From: Colocasia esculenta
Taxonomy: Eukaryota; Streptophyta; Magnoliopsida; Alismatales; Araceae
Direction of reading: 5' to 3'
Assembly (NCBI GenBank): GCA_014218235.1
Contig: CM024759.1
Location: 9,688,712-9,752,711, forward strand
Length of the DNA stretch: 64,000 bases
Position numbers and translations under genes: made by a program. Numbering within the stretch: the first letter of the stretch is position 1; every line of letters starts with the position of its first letter. This document shows, one piece after another, positions 1 to 12,508 of the stretch. The notes below the pieces were generated by a model. It ran no database searches and was not told the origin of the DNA. It saw only the letters and a list, made by a program, of their open reading frames with translations.

Positions 1-943
1 CAAATCCTCACTCACAATGAGAGTATTAAGAATTTTTCTGACATCTCTCGTCATGTGGAGTTAAAGGCTGAGCGCGAGGAAGCTATGCGCACTACTGCCC
101 TTGTCGCCCATGGAGGCATACAACAGGGCAAGAAGGGTCCAAAGAAGAACTTCAAGAGGAAGAGTCAGAATGTTGCATCCACTTCAAAGGTGGGGCAAAC
201 ACCGAAGCGCCAAACAGGCAAGCGCGGTGGAAAGAGAGATAAGTCGAAGGCCAAATGCTATAATTGTGGACAACTTGGACATTTCACCAATGAATGTACT
301 GAGCCGAAAAAGGTATTCCAATTTCTTTGCTCTCCAACTGTGCATGTTTGTTCGCATATTCTAATTACTGGAACAAATCCTGAATGGATAGTGGATTCAG
401 GAGTGACCAAGCACATAACAAGGGATCGAGCAGGGTTCGTGGATTATTGCCGAATCTCAGCGGGAGCACAAAGAGTATATATGGGAAATGGTTCCAGCGA
501 GGAAGTCCTTGGAGTTGGTGTGTATCAACTCAAGTTAAAGACTGGACGAGTCTTAACTCTCCATGAAGTGCTCTATGCGCCTAGAGTTCAACATAATCTA
601 CTATCACTCTCGACATTATTAGCATTAGGCTTCTCTTTTTCCTTTGCTAGCAACCAAGTTGACATTTTTTTGAATAATATTATATATGGTCATGCTTTAT
701 TCATGGATGGTTTGTTTAAATTAGATTGGATAATCATGATTTTCTTGTGTCTTATATGGTAAAAATTGATAATAACCTTGATTCAACAATTTGGCATTCT
801 CGGCTGGTACACATAGGACAAAATAGAATGATAAGGTTAGCTCGAGAAGGCTTACTAGGCTCACTCGCTAAAGTCAATCTTCCTGTGTGTGAATCATGCA
901 TGGCCGGTAAGGCATGTCGCAAGCCTGTCGGAAAGGCTAAAAG
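1..943 (+). pseudogene. COP1 Ty1/copia: gag end, protease and GAG-pre-integrase fragment
   Basis: This is the left visible part of an old copia polyprotein, cut by the window start. A Lys-rich gag tail leads to a CCHC zinc knuckle (CYNCGQLGHFTNEC, about 256-297), which binds RNA in the virus-like particle. The aspartic protease follows with WIVDSGVTKHIT near 388-423, keeping the D-S-G triad. The frame changes near 725, and the GAG-pre-integrase zinc region (HSRLVHIGQNRM, then CESCMAGKAC) continues to 943. There GYP1 has inserted. The codon interrupted at 942-943 is completed at 20514, so the two parts were contiguous. The frame change and later stops show that it is dead. The copia lineage was not assigned. 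Confidence 0.9.
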
Positions 944-3170
944 TGTGATGGACCACGTCGTTCAAACCCGTTAACCTAATAACAAGCTTGATCCGACTCC
1001 GCCTCCCACGAACAAGTCGTAGTCTCGCAAGGGATATCACACACATGTTCGTGGAAACACAAAGGAACACACTGATATTTACATAAGATTCACAATCCCA
1101 CATATATTTACAATCGATTTACATAGCCAAATTTTAACAAAAGTCAAACTAAAGTACACAAGCCTGGGGCATACCCCGAGGTACTACAGAAAAGTAGTCC
1201 ACACTTTACACTGCTGGATGCGTCGGCCCAACACCACCGCAATGCGGTTCCGAACTAGAAGACGGTAGAGAAACCTCTTGCTCTCCTTCACCTGTAAGGA
1301 ATAGGGGTGAGCCTCGCAAGTCATTGGCTCAGTAGGGAAACTCCCCCAAAAATCGAACAGAACCAAACTCAAGAACAAAAACTAGAAACTACGCTAGCAA
1401 TTTATAAAGTACACTAAGCAGGTTATGAAAATAGTAATTATCACTCACCACATGCTGTTATCATAAACCAACTTTAATAAATAAACGGCAAACCACAAAC
1501 TAGTGTACGTGCTAAAGTAGAGACCGCCACACTCAAGCCATGTAGACTGGTTCGCGACACCAGCAACTGACTCGGACAAACCACACAGATCTACCTCTCA
1601 GCCTCGCAGCCACAGACGAAAGGTCCAGCTGCCGCTCCACTAGAACAAGCCAACAACTGTGGAGACCAACCAACACCACACCTGCGGACCACACCGCCAC
1701 AGGCCCATGCTTGGCACCTTTAGGGACTCCGGCACGAGCTCCCTAGAGTGAGGCACTATAAAATAGGACTAGCTGGGGCCCAGTACGTCTACTTGTGTTC
1801 GTACCCCCAACTACGAGCGCGCTACAAGTGACAAACAATAGACTCTCACAAGTCGTTGTCCCACTGTCGTCTTTCCCTCAGCTGGACGTACAACTCAAGC
1901 AATGGAGTGAGGGTGTCCAGGACAGATGACACAAACCTCAATGGTACACAAGTATCGGGACAAGCCTCGAGCACAAACACACGTGCCTGGCTCACACAGA
2001 TCCTGGGGCACTCAACTGAAGAGGTAACCACGGTAGGCGTTGTACTACTCGCCACACACACACAAACCATGTGCACACCACACAAACCATGTGAAACCTC
2101 ATGTCAACCATGTGAGCACTACACGCTAGTCGCGTGAACAACACGCTAACCACGTAAACATATCGCAAGCTACGTAAACAACATGTTAGCCTCGAAAATG
2201 GCATGCTCCACGAGCGCTATAGGTGTCCAAGCACTGCTCACACTGGCCATGCACATAAAATATTGATAATCGGATAATCGTACTATTTAAAACATACACA
2301 ACATGACCTCTCGGCCGAAGTCGCGATGTGGGGTAGTGTCGCCTTCAGAATGCGACACCACGATAGGTCGCGTCCATAACCTGAACGCGATAGGTCAGCC
2401 TGTCACATTCTAAACACGATAGGGGGCTCCGTCGCCTTCACAGGAAAGAACTCTAATCCGAGATCCTCTCCCCGGATCACCCCCTCAAGCTGTGCAAACC
2501 ACGCTTAATTTCCATTTTCATGCTTTAATGAATGCCCTAGCATGATATCTACTGTTCTCAAAGCAAATAACAACCGGTACATGCATAACACGCGATTTCA
2601 CGATGTAAAACAGGAATAATCTTCCCACCTTCACGAAGAACGCGAAGAACAGCAAACATCCGGCGTTTCCCCTGCTCCACGCAAGGTCCTCGCGGTGAGA
2701 ACACGCCAAAAGTACCTCCAAACAGACGAATAGCCCCGAAAATTACCACAGCACCTTCCCCTGGCCGAGCAGAGCTCACTACAACTCTGCTTGGCCAAAC
2801 CAGCTTAAAAATGCATTGCGGTTAAGAACGCGACACACCCCTCTGTCACAACCTGAACGCGATGGTGTAGGGTGTCGCCTTCACAAGGACGACGTTAGCA
2901 TGTCGCCTAGCGCGCGACATGTGGCGCGCATGCACACGACGACCTCCTCACAGCGGCAAACAGAACGTGACCCCCAGGGCCGTCGCGTTCAGAACGCGGC
3001 ATCCAGGCCTGTCACGTTCATAGACAGTGAACTAACAGGTGCTTTAGGCCCAACCTGCTGGCCCACATTGCCCTAGAAACCTACGTAAAATACCTGTTAC
3101 GCACCACATTGGCCACACACTGGCCATCATTAACACAAAACATAGGATCCGAAAAATGTGCGACATTACA
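944..3170 (-). repeat. GYP1 3' LTR
   Basis: The LTR is about 2.2 kb and matches 18270-20508 along its length with scattered substitutions. On the + strand it opens TGTGATGGACCACG and closes GCGACATTACA. It carries two clusters of the inverted word GTCGCNTTC/GAANGCGAC: 2338-2439 (for example GTCGCCTTC at 2338 and 2431, GAATGCGAC at 2348) and 2826-3019 (GAACGCGAC at 2826, GTCGCGTTC at 2982). The segment between them is more ordinary. Short ORFs inside it are chance. Confidence 0.93.
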
Positions 3171-3283
3171 TTACTATCATCTAAAAAGAAAATTTGACCT
3201 TGAAATTCAGAAAGCAACTCAAATATATCAAAACTTTAAACACATTAACATGTACTATCATCTAAAAAGATTTTTTTTAACGC
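3171..3283 (-). other. GYP1 pol-LTR junction with a short direct duplication and no clear polypurine tract
   Basis: A polypurine tract would be expected between the integrase stop (3284-3286) and the 3' LTR. The minus strand shows only an AT-rich stretch. The word ACTATCATCTAAAAAGA occurs twice, near 3172 and 3253, about 80 bp apart. The tract may be degenerate or displaced by this duplication. Confidence 0.5.
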
Positions 3284-4652
3284 TTACTCAAATAAGTAAG
3301 GATACGCTTTAGCCATTTCCACTGCTATCTCCTAGGTATCCTCTCCTCCCTGCCTATTTTCCCATCTGACTTTTACCAAATCAATTTCTTTATTCCTCAG
3401 CTTCTGTGTCTTGCGGCCTGTGATTTGCACTGGGTATTCTGGCATAGACATGTCGGTCTTTAAATCATCACGCTGATAACTGACTACCTCTGATGAATCT
3501 TTAATATATTTTCTCAACATAGAGACATCATGAGCATCAGTAAAATCTACTGGCAAATCAATTTTATATGATGTCTCCCCAATCCTTTCTAACACCTTGA
3601 AGGGCCCCACATACCTTGGGCTCAATTTACCTTTCTTGCTAAATCTTAAGACACCCTTTGTAGGAGAAACTTTCAGAAAAACAAAGTCTCCAACTTCAAA
3701 TTGTAATGGTCGACGTCGAGTATCTGCATAACTTTTCTACTGGCTTTGGGCTGTCTGCAATTTTTCTTTAATAAATTTGACCATTTCTGTAGTCTGCTGA
3801 ATTAATTCAGGACCCATTACTTGTCTCTCTCCAACTTCATGCCAGTTCAAAGGTGTTCTACATGGCCTGCCATATAATGCTTCATACGGTGCCATCCCGA
3901 TGCTGGTGTGATAACTATTATTATACGCAAATTCCACCATCCCCAGATGGTGCTCCCAGCTGCCTCCCCACACTAAACAGCAAGATCGTAACATGTCTTC
4001 AATTGTTTGAATTGTCCTTTCTGTCTGACCATCAGTTTGTGGGTGATAGGCTGAACTATATCTCAATTCTGTACCAATAACTCTCTGTAGGCTTCTCCAA
4101 AAACCAGAAGTAAACCTTGGATCTCTGTCGAAAATAATTGTCCTCGGAATACCATGCAATGGAACAATTCTATGAACATAAATTTTTGCTAATCTGTCCA
4201 CTGTCCAGGACATGCTCACTGCCAGTAATCTGCATACTTTGGTTAACATGTCAACAAATACCCATATTCCATTGTGCCCTGTAGCTGTCCTCAGTAGTCC
4301 TACAACAAAATCCATAGCAATGTCGTCCCATTTTCATTGTGGAATTGGTAACGGTTGTAGTAAAACTCTAGGCTTCTGATGCTCTGCCTTGATCTGATGA
4401 CAAACTGAACATCTTGTAATGAATTCTGCTATTTCTCTTTCATGTTCGGCCAAAAAAATAGTTTTTCAAATTTTGATACATTTTTGTGCTGCCTGGATGA
4501 ATGGTGTACCTAGATTTATGAGCTTCTTATAGTACCCTTTGCTTTATTTCTCTTTCTGCTGGTACATATAATCTGCCTCTGAGCCTGACTACACAGTTAT
4601 CATCAATAGTGACACCCTCCATTTTCACGATTTTTTGCCAAATTTCTATCTG
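3284..4652 (-). pseudogene. GYP1 integrase and chromodomain-like C-terminus
   Basis: The catalytic core is open at 3737-4315 (minus). It has the first Asp in VDMLTK, the second in FDRDPRFTS and the Glu in QTDGQTERT, which is the retroviral DDE set that joins cDNA to the target. A GPF-type motif (YVGPFKVL) follows at 3332-3625, then a chromodomain-like tail (LVKVRWENRQGGEDT), as in Tekay/Del elements, where such tails guide integration to heterochromatin. A stop near 3737 splits core from tail, and a stop after GGEDT precedes the last residues (AYPYLFE). The N-terminal zinc region (about 4316-4652) is broken by several stops. ATH1 interrupts the upstream end. Confidence 0.9.
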
Positions 4653-4657
4653 TCCTC

Positions 4658-7069
4658 TGAACGCGGCATTGTTGACTGTGCACTTTCGTTGTCCAGAGTT
4701 CCTTGCACAAGTCAATATGCTCACTTTCACTAAACTATCTCACAAACATAAAATAGCAAAGATGAACTAGCAAAGTGGTGAGAACATGTCATTTCCACGG
4801 AGAGGCTGAATAAAGCTTGATTTAAACTACTTCGACTTGAAACAATTTTAACAGACACTTTTAACTAAAACAACACTACACTAGAATCGATTCTGAAAAC
4901 ATCACCAATCAAATCCCTCACAACTCAACAGATCAAACATAATGAAAGAACGAGTAGAATTGAGAATAAAAGAAAATTGATATCACTGTACCCTCTCAAT
5001 TGAGGGATCAAACACATAAACAGAAAGCTTAACTAGAAACTAACGAACCAATTTACCCCTACAGCTCAGGGGATGAACAGTCAACAAAAGTAGCTCTCTA
5101 CAAATACTGAATCAATACTCTCAAAGCTCAAGGATCGGACAGAAAATAAGAAATAACATATAAATGTTTCAATTATGCATAAAGAAATACCAAGAACATG
5201 AGATATATCACAATTTTATTGCACTCTCAAAGATTTAAACTAAAAATAATATGAACTATAAAAATTTCAGAACATTGTACCCTCACAGCTCGAGGGATGA
5301 ACAGAAAATCTAAACTGAGAGTTTACTGTTGCTAAAGCCAATTCCTAATGCTACCAAAATTCAACTCTGGATCTGACTCTCCGGAAGCCCTCAATTTCTC
5401 ACAACTCTCACAGCTCTCACAGAAGAAAAGAAACAAATAAATCTACCTCCCTGCAGCCAAACCCCTGCTGCTGCAGACCACTCGGATGTCTTCACAGAAC
5501 ACAGACGAAAGGAGAACACTAGATCGAACTAGCAGAGAAGTGGAACATAAACGCAATTGCCCTTCGGAAGCAGAAGAGTGGAAGAAAATTTTGATTCCCC
5601 TCACAGCAGCCGAACTCCAAGAACAGAAGAACAAAAGAAGCAGGAACTCCCTGATCTGCAGAACCCAATCCTCATAGCAGCAACAGAACTCGAAGAAATG
5701 CTCAACTCCCTCAAATGTCGAACTATCTATCACTGCTTAACCTTTAAACCAAGAACCGAAGAACTGAACAAATGCACTGGATCGAAGTCCAAACAAAGCA
5801 GAAGTGAACAAAATAAATGCAAAAAAATGGAACAATAATTGCACCAGGATCACCCTCTGGAACACAAAGAAATGGAAAGTGGCACTGGATCGAAGTCTGC
5901 CAACCCAACCCTTACAGAAGAAATAGAAGAAGAAATTTCAATTTCCCTTTCCAAATGCTTACAGATGAAAGAAAAATTGCAGAAGAAAGAAAAATCACAG
6001 AAGAAGCCTTCCCAGAAATTTTGAACTCCCAGAAGAAAGGAAATAAAACTAAAAACCAAAAATCCCAACCTGCAAGAACAGCAGGAGAGATCGCCCTTAC
6101 AGGAAGAACCCGGCTCCCTCCCCTGCCCTTTACAGAAGAACAAAGGAAATTCCTCAAATGCTCAACCCAGAAAAACCCAAAATACTAAACTAAAAACCAA
6201 AAAAAATTGAACTAGAGAAGCCTCCTGTTGTGAGGACCTTGGGGTCCTTTTATAGGCACCAGATCTACCTCAGCTCCGCACACTGCCATCGCACACACAC
6301 TGCCATCCAGCTCAGTACGAGCTCCTCACGCGAGCTCCATTTTCCGCACACACGCCTGAGCTCTGCACGCATTTGGCCGCCTCCAGCTTCACATGATCGG
6401 CTGCCTCCATCGCCCAACAGCACACACCGCCCCAGCTCCATAGCCGTGCACAAGAAGCAGATCTAGCCCGCCGCGCAAAGCCTGCTGCTGCGCACGCGGG
6501 CTTCAGCAGCCCCTGGTCCGCACCGCCTCCAGCATCGCGCCGGCCGCCAGCTGATGCACACGCGCCACTAGCTGCTGCACAGCCAGCCTCCAGGTCTGGC
6601 CAACCGCCTCCAAATCGCCCTAGCTCCAGCTACTTCCAGCAGCTTCTGCCGACCTGGTGGGTAAGAAAAGGGAAGAAAGAAATAGTTTAAGTAAATTGTG
6701 TGGGTGGGGTGGGATATTTAAAATGATTTTTATTTATTTAATGGGATTGGATGGGGTTATGTATTAAAAATCTATTTATTAACAATCTAAAGTTTATCTA
6801 TTACTAAAAGAATATTTATTTATATTCAATATTTATTTACAAATATTTTTTTATTTTCTAAAGTGAACCTAATTAGTCAATCTGAAAGAAATGACTTATT
6901 AAATAAAAAACTAACATGTGTAGTCTAACTCATTATCAACTAATATGTTCAAATACCTAAACATGAATAGAATGAAAATTAAAATCAAACTACACGTTAT
7001 TTATAGACAACTAATGTCTAAAATTAACTAAATGTATGAAATTTAACACGAAAAATTATGTAGTTATCA
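4658..7069 (-). repeat. ATH1 3' LTR
   Basis: On the + strand the LTR starts TGAACGCGGCATTG and ends GTAGTTATCA; read on the minus strand it is TGATAACTAC to CGCGTTCA. It aligns with 12509-14892 throughout, apart from substitutions and small indels. Confidence 0.93.
6245..6254 (-). promoter_or_regulatory. Putative TATA box of the ATH1 3' LTR
   Basis: The minus strand reads CTATAAAAGGACCCC, a textbook TATA box. It is conserved at the matching place in the other ATH1 LTR (14085-14094) and in the ATH2 LTR (41155-41164). Conservation across two elements supports a promoter role; the start site itself is not shown. Confidence 0.7.
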
Positions 7070-7086
7070 CTCCCCCCAACTTGAAC
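7070..7086 (-). other. ATH1 polypurine tract
   Basis: The minus strand reads GTTCAAGTTGGGGGGAG directly before the 3' LTR start TGATAACTAC. This is the expected place for plus-strand DNA priming. ATH2 has the same arrangement at 42404-42411. Confidence 0.85.
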
Positions 7087-8176
7087 ATTGCTAGTCCCTT
7101 AGTAATAAAAATTACTCCAAATGTAGGACTAGAAGATGTAATGTCTCATGCTAAATAACCATCATGTAAAAGATTAATGTAGAGATATGTCTTTCCTAAT
7201 TGTAAGGGCTTATGGCAAGAAATTAGTGCACAAATGATAGCTCACTTAAGAGTTCACATCAGCCCTCATGGAACTTCTCTGCCTCAGCTAGTAATTGAGA
7301 TTAGATTAATTCGAGGGAAAAGGAAAGAATTATGGAATAAGATCCTTTCTCAGTTAGATTGTGTTGTTTCTCTTAGTTCCATTCTGCCCATCTTCCTTGA
7401 GGATTATTTCTCTGAGTTGAGGACTTTGCCTCTTTATTTGCACTTTGTGCACTTAGAATTTTTTTTCTTTCATTTTCATTCACAATGCTGCACAACCCAT
7501 CACTTTTCAAGAGTAGCGAGTCCAACTTTACTCAGATTCGGGGCATTTTTCATGGATATTTTTTTTCTTTTGCTTTTTCTTTTCTTTTCTTTCCTTTTCT
7601 TTTCTTTTCCTCTTAAAAGAAGGATGGACAGTCAGGTTTCTTGATCACATGTCTTCACTTTCTTCGCAACTCACTTAAGGGGAAGGGAGAAAATCAATCA
7701 TTTCTCTCCTACTAATTTTAAGAGATTTGCTACATTCGGGTTCAGCTAGTCTAAGTGGCTGTGTAGTGTGTGTATAACAACTTCTTGCCATAAATCCTTA
7801 CATAAGGTAGACAAGAAGTACATGTAATCCATTACTAGAGGCTACCTAACATGGATGTTTGCAAAGGAATGTGACAACTACAAAATTTTAATGGTTAAAG
7901 ATCAGACACATAGTCTGTGCTTCGCAATGACAAACAATTTTTTTATTCAAAGATGAAACATTGTGAAATTTTCTTTTTATTTGCACATGCTCAATATAAA
8001 GAAAGAAAATGAAACATTGGTTAGGATGAGGACTATGAATGCATGTTTATTCTACCTCTCCCCCCTACTTATTTAAAGGAAAAGAAAATAAGACCGAGAA
8101 TTACCTGATAAAAGAAATATGTACACTTGGGTTGCCTCCCAAGAGCGCTAAGTTTATCGTCTTCAGTCGGACGCAA
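7087..8176 (-). other. ATH1 3' non-coding region
   Basis: About 1.1 kb lies between the integrase remnant and the polypurine tract. Autonomous Athila elements may carry an env-like ORF here. I see no coding sequence, only AT-rich DNA with a pyrimidine-rich run on the + strand near 7557-7610. ATH2 keeps a closely similar version at 42412-43490. Confidence 0.7.
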
Positions 8177-8437
8177 TTAGGCTCCATTTGGCTTAGCTAG
8201 TTTGGTAGAATCAATTTTCAAGGAAGATGGGCTTTCAAAGAAATGCTTTAAACTTTGCCCCTTAACAGTGAATGATTGTCCAGTTTTAGGATCAAGAATA
8301 ATGATAGCACCATTGTCACAAGCTTTGACAACAGTGTAAGGACCATCCCATCAGGACTTCAATTTTCTCGAAAACAGACGAAGCCTAGAATTAAATAGCC
8401 AGACCTTATCATGCACTTGAAATTTTTTTTTATGAAT
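8177..8437 (-). pseudogene. ATH1 integrase C-terminal remnant
   Basis: The minus strand encodes the end of Athila integrase: HDKVWLFNSRLRLF, then WDGPYTVV (the GPY-type motif), then LDPKTGQSFTV, ending KPNGA and a stop at 8177-8179. It follows the protease ORF end after a stop and holds another internal stop (in KLKS*WDGPY, near 8350). Nothing of the integrase core is present. The matching piece of ATH2 is at 43494-43775. Confidence 0.85.
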
Positions 8438-9673
8438 TTATTTATCATGGAATGTTTTGGCTTTGGCTTTATAGATTTTTGGCTTTGGCTTTGGCTTTGG
8501 CTTTACAAGATTGCTAGCAATTATGATGGGCCAAGTCTCATTCTCTCCTAAAAAGATGTTCTTTGAACTAGCAGGGAGTGGTTTTAGCTCAACCTTAGGA
8601 GGACACTCTAATGGAAATGATGGATCATTATTCTGAAATAAGGAATTAAATGGTCCTTCCTCTCCCTCAAACCCTAGAGCACAGGGTTGGTCTATTGTTT
8701 CTTCCTCACAAGATTTCTCCAAGGAGTCTACCACTAGACAACTCTCTTCTTGATCATGGTGCCTAGATGCCCAAAAAATATTGATACTAACCCGCCTATC
8801 CCCAAATGATATATTCATCATCCCGGTAGCACAATCAATGTTAGCTCTTACTGTGGCCAAAAAGGGTCTACCAAGGATGATGGTGGACTGAGTTAATTCT
8901 TGAGGAGTGTTCATGTCCAGAATGATGAAATCGGCAGGGAAGTAACAATCATTGATTTTCACAATAACGTCCTCAACTAAGCCTTTAGGAGTGGTGACAG
9001 AACGATCGACTAGTTGAAGGACAACAAAAGTGGGTTTCAATTATCCTAATTTGAATTTCTCAAAAATAGCAGAAGGTAGGAGATTGACACTGGCTCCCAA
9101 ATCCACAAGGCCGCTCTCAAAAGTGACTCCACCGATGGTGCAAGGAATTAGTGGAGTGCTTGGATCTTTGAGCTTCTTAGGGAGTTGGTTCAAGATAATG
9201 ACACTCACAGTTTCTGGAAGAATGATTGTTTCAGTTTTATTTCTCATTTCACGTTTTGGAGTGCACATTTCTTTTAAGAATTTGGCATAAGCAGGCACAT
9301 GCTTAATGGCATCAAGAAGAGGAATGTTGATGTGAACTTGTTTAAAAATTTTCAAGAGTTCTTCATTACCAGTTGGTTTGTTTTTGGATTTTGGCTTTAA
9401 AGCTTTAGGAAAAGGGACTCTTGGAATGTAACAACTTTTGTCTAGAGATTCTTCAGTTATTTTCTCTTTTCCCTTGGATTTTTCAACATTTTCCTCAATC
9501 TCTTCTTCAATTTCAATTTCAATTTCTTTATCCTCATGCAATGTTGACATGTGTGGGTGAGGATTTGTTCTGATTCTTCCACTTCTTAAGGTAGACACAG
9601 TTTTTGCATTTTCTACTTGAGGGCCCCTAGCTTGAGTAGGAGGATGGTCCTGTTGTATAGGTTGATTCTGACT
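8438..9673 (-). pseudogene. ATH1 gag-pol linker and aspartic protease
   Basis: An acidic and Lys-rich linker (9450-9600) precedes the retropepsin-like region. VDLGASVNLLPSAIFEKFKLG near 9045-9115 is the Athila protease site, normally D-x-G-A-S-x-N. The fold continues past an in-frame TAA at 9038-9040 with DFIILDMNT and ILGRPFLATVRANIDC. The 3' end reads NETWPIIIASNL, the first residues of Athila RT, then an abrupt KPKPKPKPK run (GGCTTT hexamers on the + strand, 8460-8505), then integrase-type YKAKAKTFHDK. The hexamer repeat therefore sits at the deletion joint that removed RT, RNase H and most of integrase. Confidence 0.88.
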
Positions 9674-11326
9674 TTATGATGCTGGAATGTTTTGGACAAA
9701 AGCTTGTTGTGTGTTTGATGGTGGAGGTGCATTTGGTCGAGCATGTGGTCTGTACCCTTGGGCTTGATGGTATTGCTGATTCTGATAAAATTCGGGAGGA
9801 TTGTTCCTTGGGTTTGCTACAGCTTGACTTGGTAATTGCCCATATTCCCTCCTTTGACATACATCAGCAATCTGGGACTTTATCCTTGCCAAAGTTTGTT
9901 GAAAATTTTGATTTTGATTTTGATTTTGATATTGACTTTGTTGTTCTTGCACAGTTTGGCATAGAGTCGCCATCATGTTTTGGAGTTGATTCACTTTATC
10001 TTCCCAATTAGGTTGATGAGGTGGTGGTTGATTATATGAAGGTTGCTGGAAATTGGTATGAGCAAATTGATTTGTATTTTGATTTCCTTGGACTTGTGGA
10101 AGTTTGGAATAAGAAGATTGGCCAAATCCCATATTCTGATTGGGATAGGATTGACCGTACATGGATTGCTTAAAAGAAGGCTGAGACACTTGTTCAGATT
10201 GATTTTGCCAAGAAAAGTTCGGGTGATTTCTCCAACTAGGGTTGTATGTGTTAGAATATGGATCATATGAGGGTTTGTAGAAACCTTGGGCAGCTTGGAC
10301 TTGTTCTTGAATAAAAGGAGGCAATTGGGCAGTAGTGGGACAAGCATTGGTAGAGTGGGCTGAGCTAGCACACATAGAACAAGTTTCAGGTGGTTGAGAA
10401 AATTTGGGCGTGGCTTGCCCAGTCAAAGATAGTAATTGATCGAATTTTTGTTCCAACTTTTGCTCCAATCTCTGGTCAAGTCTAGCTAACAGGTCTTCTA
10501 CCCTAGAATCTGATTCTCCTCTCTCTCTTAATTCATACAACTCTGCCTTCTTTGGTCCTAGTGTTCTCTCATAAGAGTGGAGTGAGGCATGATTGATAGA
10601 ATTCTCACTCAATGTTTCAAACAGATTATATGCCTCATCCACGCTCTTAGTCATGAATGCTCCTCCACATGAGGCATCAACCATCTGCCTATTTGATTAT
10701 GTCAAACCTTCATAAAAAGCTTGAACTATTTGCCACCTCGACAGACCATGATGGGGACATTTTCTAAGCAACTCTTTCAATCTCTCCCATGATTCATGCA
10801 ATAACTCTCCCGGGTGTTGGGAGAATCCAGTTATTGCTCTTCTCATGGTGTTGGTGCGGCCAATGGGGTAAATTTTTTTCAAAAACTCCTGCTGCATTTC
10901 TGGCCATGTTCTAATAGTTCTCCCTATGGTTCCTAACCAATGTTTGACCTTATCTTTTAAAGAGAATGGAAATAAGGTAAGTCTTAAGGCATTTTCAGTG
11001 AAGTTTTGGATCCTGACAGTGGAACAAATCTCTAGGAACTCATCTATATGCTTATAGGGGTCTTCATTGGGATTGCCATAGAAGGATGGCAACATTTGAA
11101 TGGTTCCTGGCTTGATTTCAAAGTGATTTGCAGGAATTTCTGGCCTGATGCAAGTAGCAGGTTGATAATCAGAAGGAATAAAATACTCCTTCATCTACCT
11201 GGGTGCGACCTCCTCTACATTCCTAGCAACTTGGTTATGATTTTGGTTGGCCATCCTATGAAAGAATCTTTTGATCTCGTCTATAGGTTGAGCCAAATCT
11301 AAGTTTAGGGAGCGTCTACCAAACAT
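9674..11326 (-). pseudogene. ATH1 gag (capsid core, CCHC knuckle, Q/N-rich tail)
   Basis: Gag likely starts at the ATG at 11326 (MFGRRSLNLDLAQPIDEI), matching the start of the ATH2 ORF. A stop just upstream of 11194 and another near 10690 break it. The capsid core (10697-11194) shows Athila hallmarks: DPYKHIDEFLEICSTVRI, LRLTLFPFSLKDKVKHWL and ESWERLKELLRKCPHHGL. A canonical zinc knuckle (CSMCASSAHSTNAC, CX2CX4HX4C) lies near 10340-10382. The rest is a long Gln/Asn/Pro-rich region with a QNQNQNQ run near 9905-9945. Two stops show that it is inactive in this copy. Confidence 0.9.
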
Positions 11327-12487
11327 GCATAGTTGAAAAGTCTTCTATTTATGATTTTTGAATTTTTAGATTTTTATTGATTTTTATGAACAAACACAAA
11401 CAAACAAACACTTTCAAAACAAATTAACCTAAACACTAAGTGTTCCTTGGACTTATGTTAATTTTCTCAAAATTGGATTTATGCTTGCTTAAACCCAATC
11501 CTAACTCTTCTTGTACCGGCCAGGTAAGAGGTGGAGTAGAGGGAGGCCCCCCTTGCTTTCACAAGGACCCAATTAAATAACCTCTAACTCACTTAAGCAT
11601 AAGCTTTTTAACCTCTAATCCTAGACACCAGTCTTAAAGAGAAGTTTTGAATTTAAGAAAGGACAAATCTAATTATGAACCCTAGGGCCAAGTCTACTGG
11701 TTTTTATTAAGAGTTTAGGAAAATGCAAGAATGTGAAAGATTGTTTTTGTGATTTTTGGGCAAAGGAAAGGATGATGAAATCCCTCACCTTATCTTTTTA
11801 TTTTTTCTAAAGGGTGATGCCCTTAAGCAGTCCCTTTTACAAATATGAAATGCAACAAAGCAAGTCCAAACAATGGTTTTCTAATACTAAGTCTAATGCA
11901 TGAAACAAAAGATAGAAATCTTACTTTTTCCCCGCACTCTTCAATGCAAGAAAAGAAGTGGAATTTAAATGACAATTAAAATGATGAATGTCCTAAAACA
12001 AGTGACTCTAATATTGAAAAGATGAAAATTTTAATTGTAAAATAAACGGCTTACATGAAAGAGCGATTTGAAAAAAAAAATTAGACTTAGATTTTTTTAA
12101 TTTTTATTTGATTTTTTGAACTAAATGAAATAAAACTTAATTAAAAAAATATAACGTGATACTATAAACTAACTCCAAACCACACAAACCACCAAAAGGC
12201 CAATTATTACATGCCAACTAGAAAGAAATCTCTGTACATGCACAGAGAATACATGAAATCCTCACTACAAATTTCTCTCACACTCTTCTATCTAAAATTA
12301 TGAATTAAAAACAAATGTGAAATCAATTCAGCAAGCTCTCCTCCTCCAATGGGCTTCAAATGTCAAGCCCAACCTCCATGTTCCTTCTTATGTGCAAATC
12401 TGAAATGAAAAGCCCAATAACAAGTCAATAGAAAGTCCAATGCAAATAAAATCAAATGAAAGTAAATTTAAATCAAACTCTAATGCC
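11327..12487 (-). other. ATH1 5' untranslated leader
   Basis: About 1.15 kb of non-coding, AT-rich sequence lies between the primer site and gag. It is closely similar to 45042-46176 in ATH2, including a GTACCGGCCAGGTAAGA segment on the + strand (near 11514). Packaging signals would be expected here, but I cannot point to one. Confidence 0.75.
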
Positions 12488-12506
12488 TCCCCGGCAACGG
12501 CACCAA
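12488..12506 (-). other. ATH1 primer binding site (tRNA-Asp type)
   Basis: The minus strand reads TTGGTGCCGTTGCCGGGGA, three bases inside the 5' LTR. It matches the 3' end of plant tRNA-Asp as used by Athila elements, with one C-to-T change relative to the ATH2 copy at 46177-46195. Confidence 0.88.
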
Positions 12507-12508
12507 GA

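Noticed and set aside
2338..3019. CRISPR-like array
   Set aside because: The repeated 9-mers are irregularly spaced, in both orientations, lie within plant LTRs and have no cas genes. Not a CRISPR.
5486..6188. ORFs of 60-123 codons, repeated at 13657-14028
   Set aside because: Lys/Glu/Asn-rich chance frames in ATH1 LTRs, with no domain; the duplication is the LTR pair.
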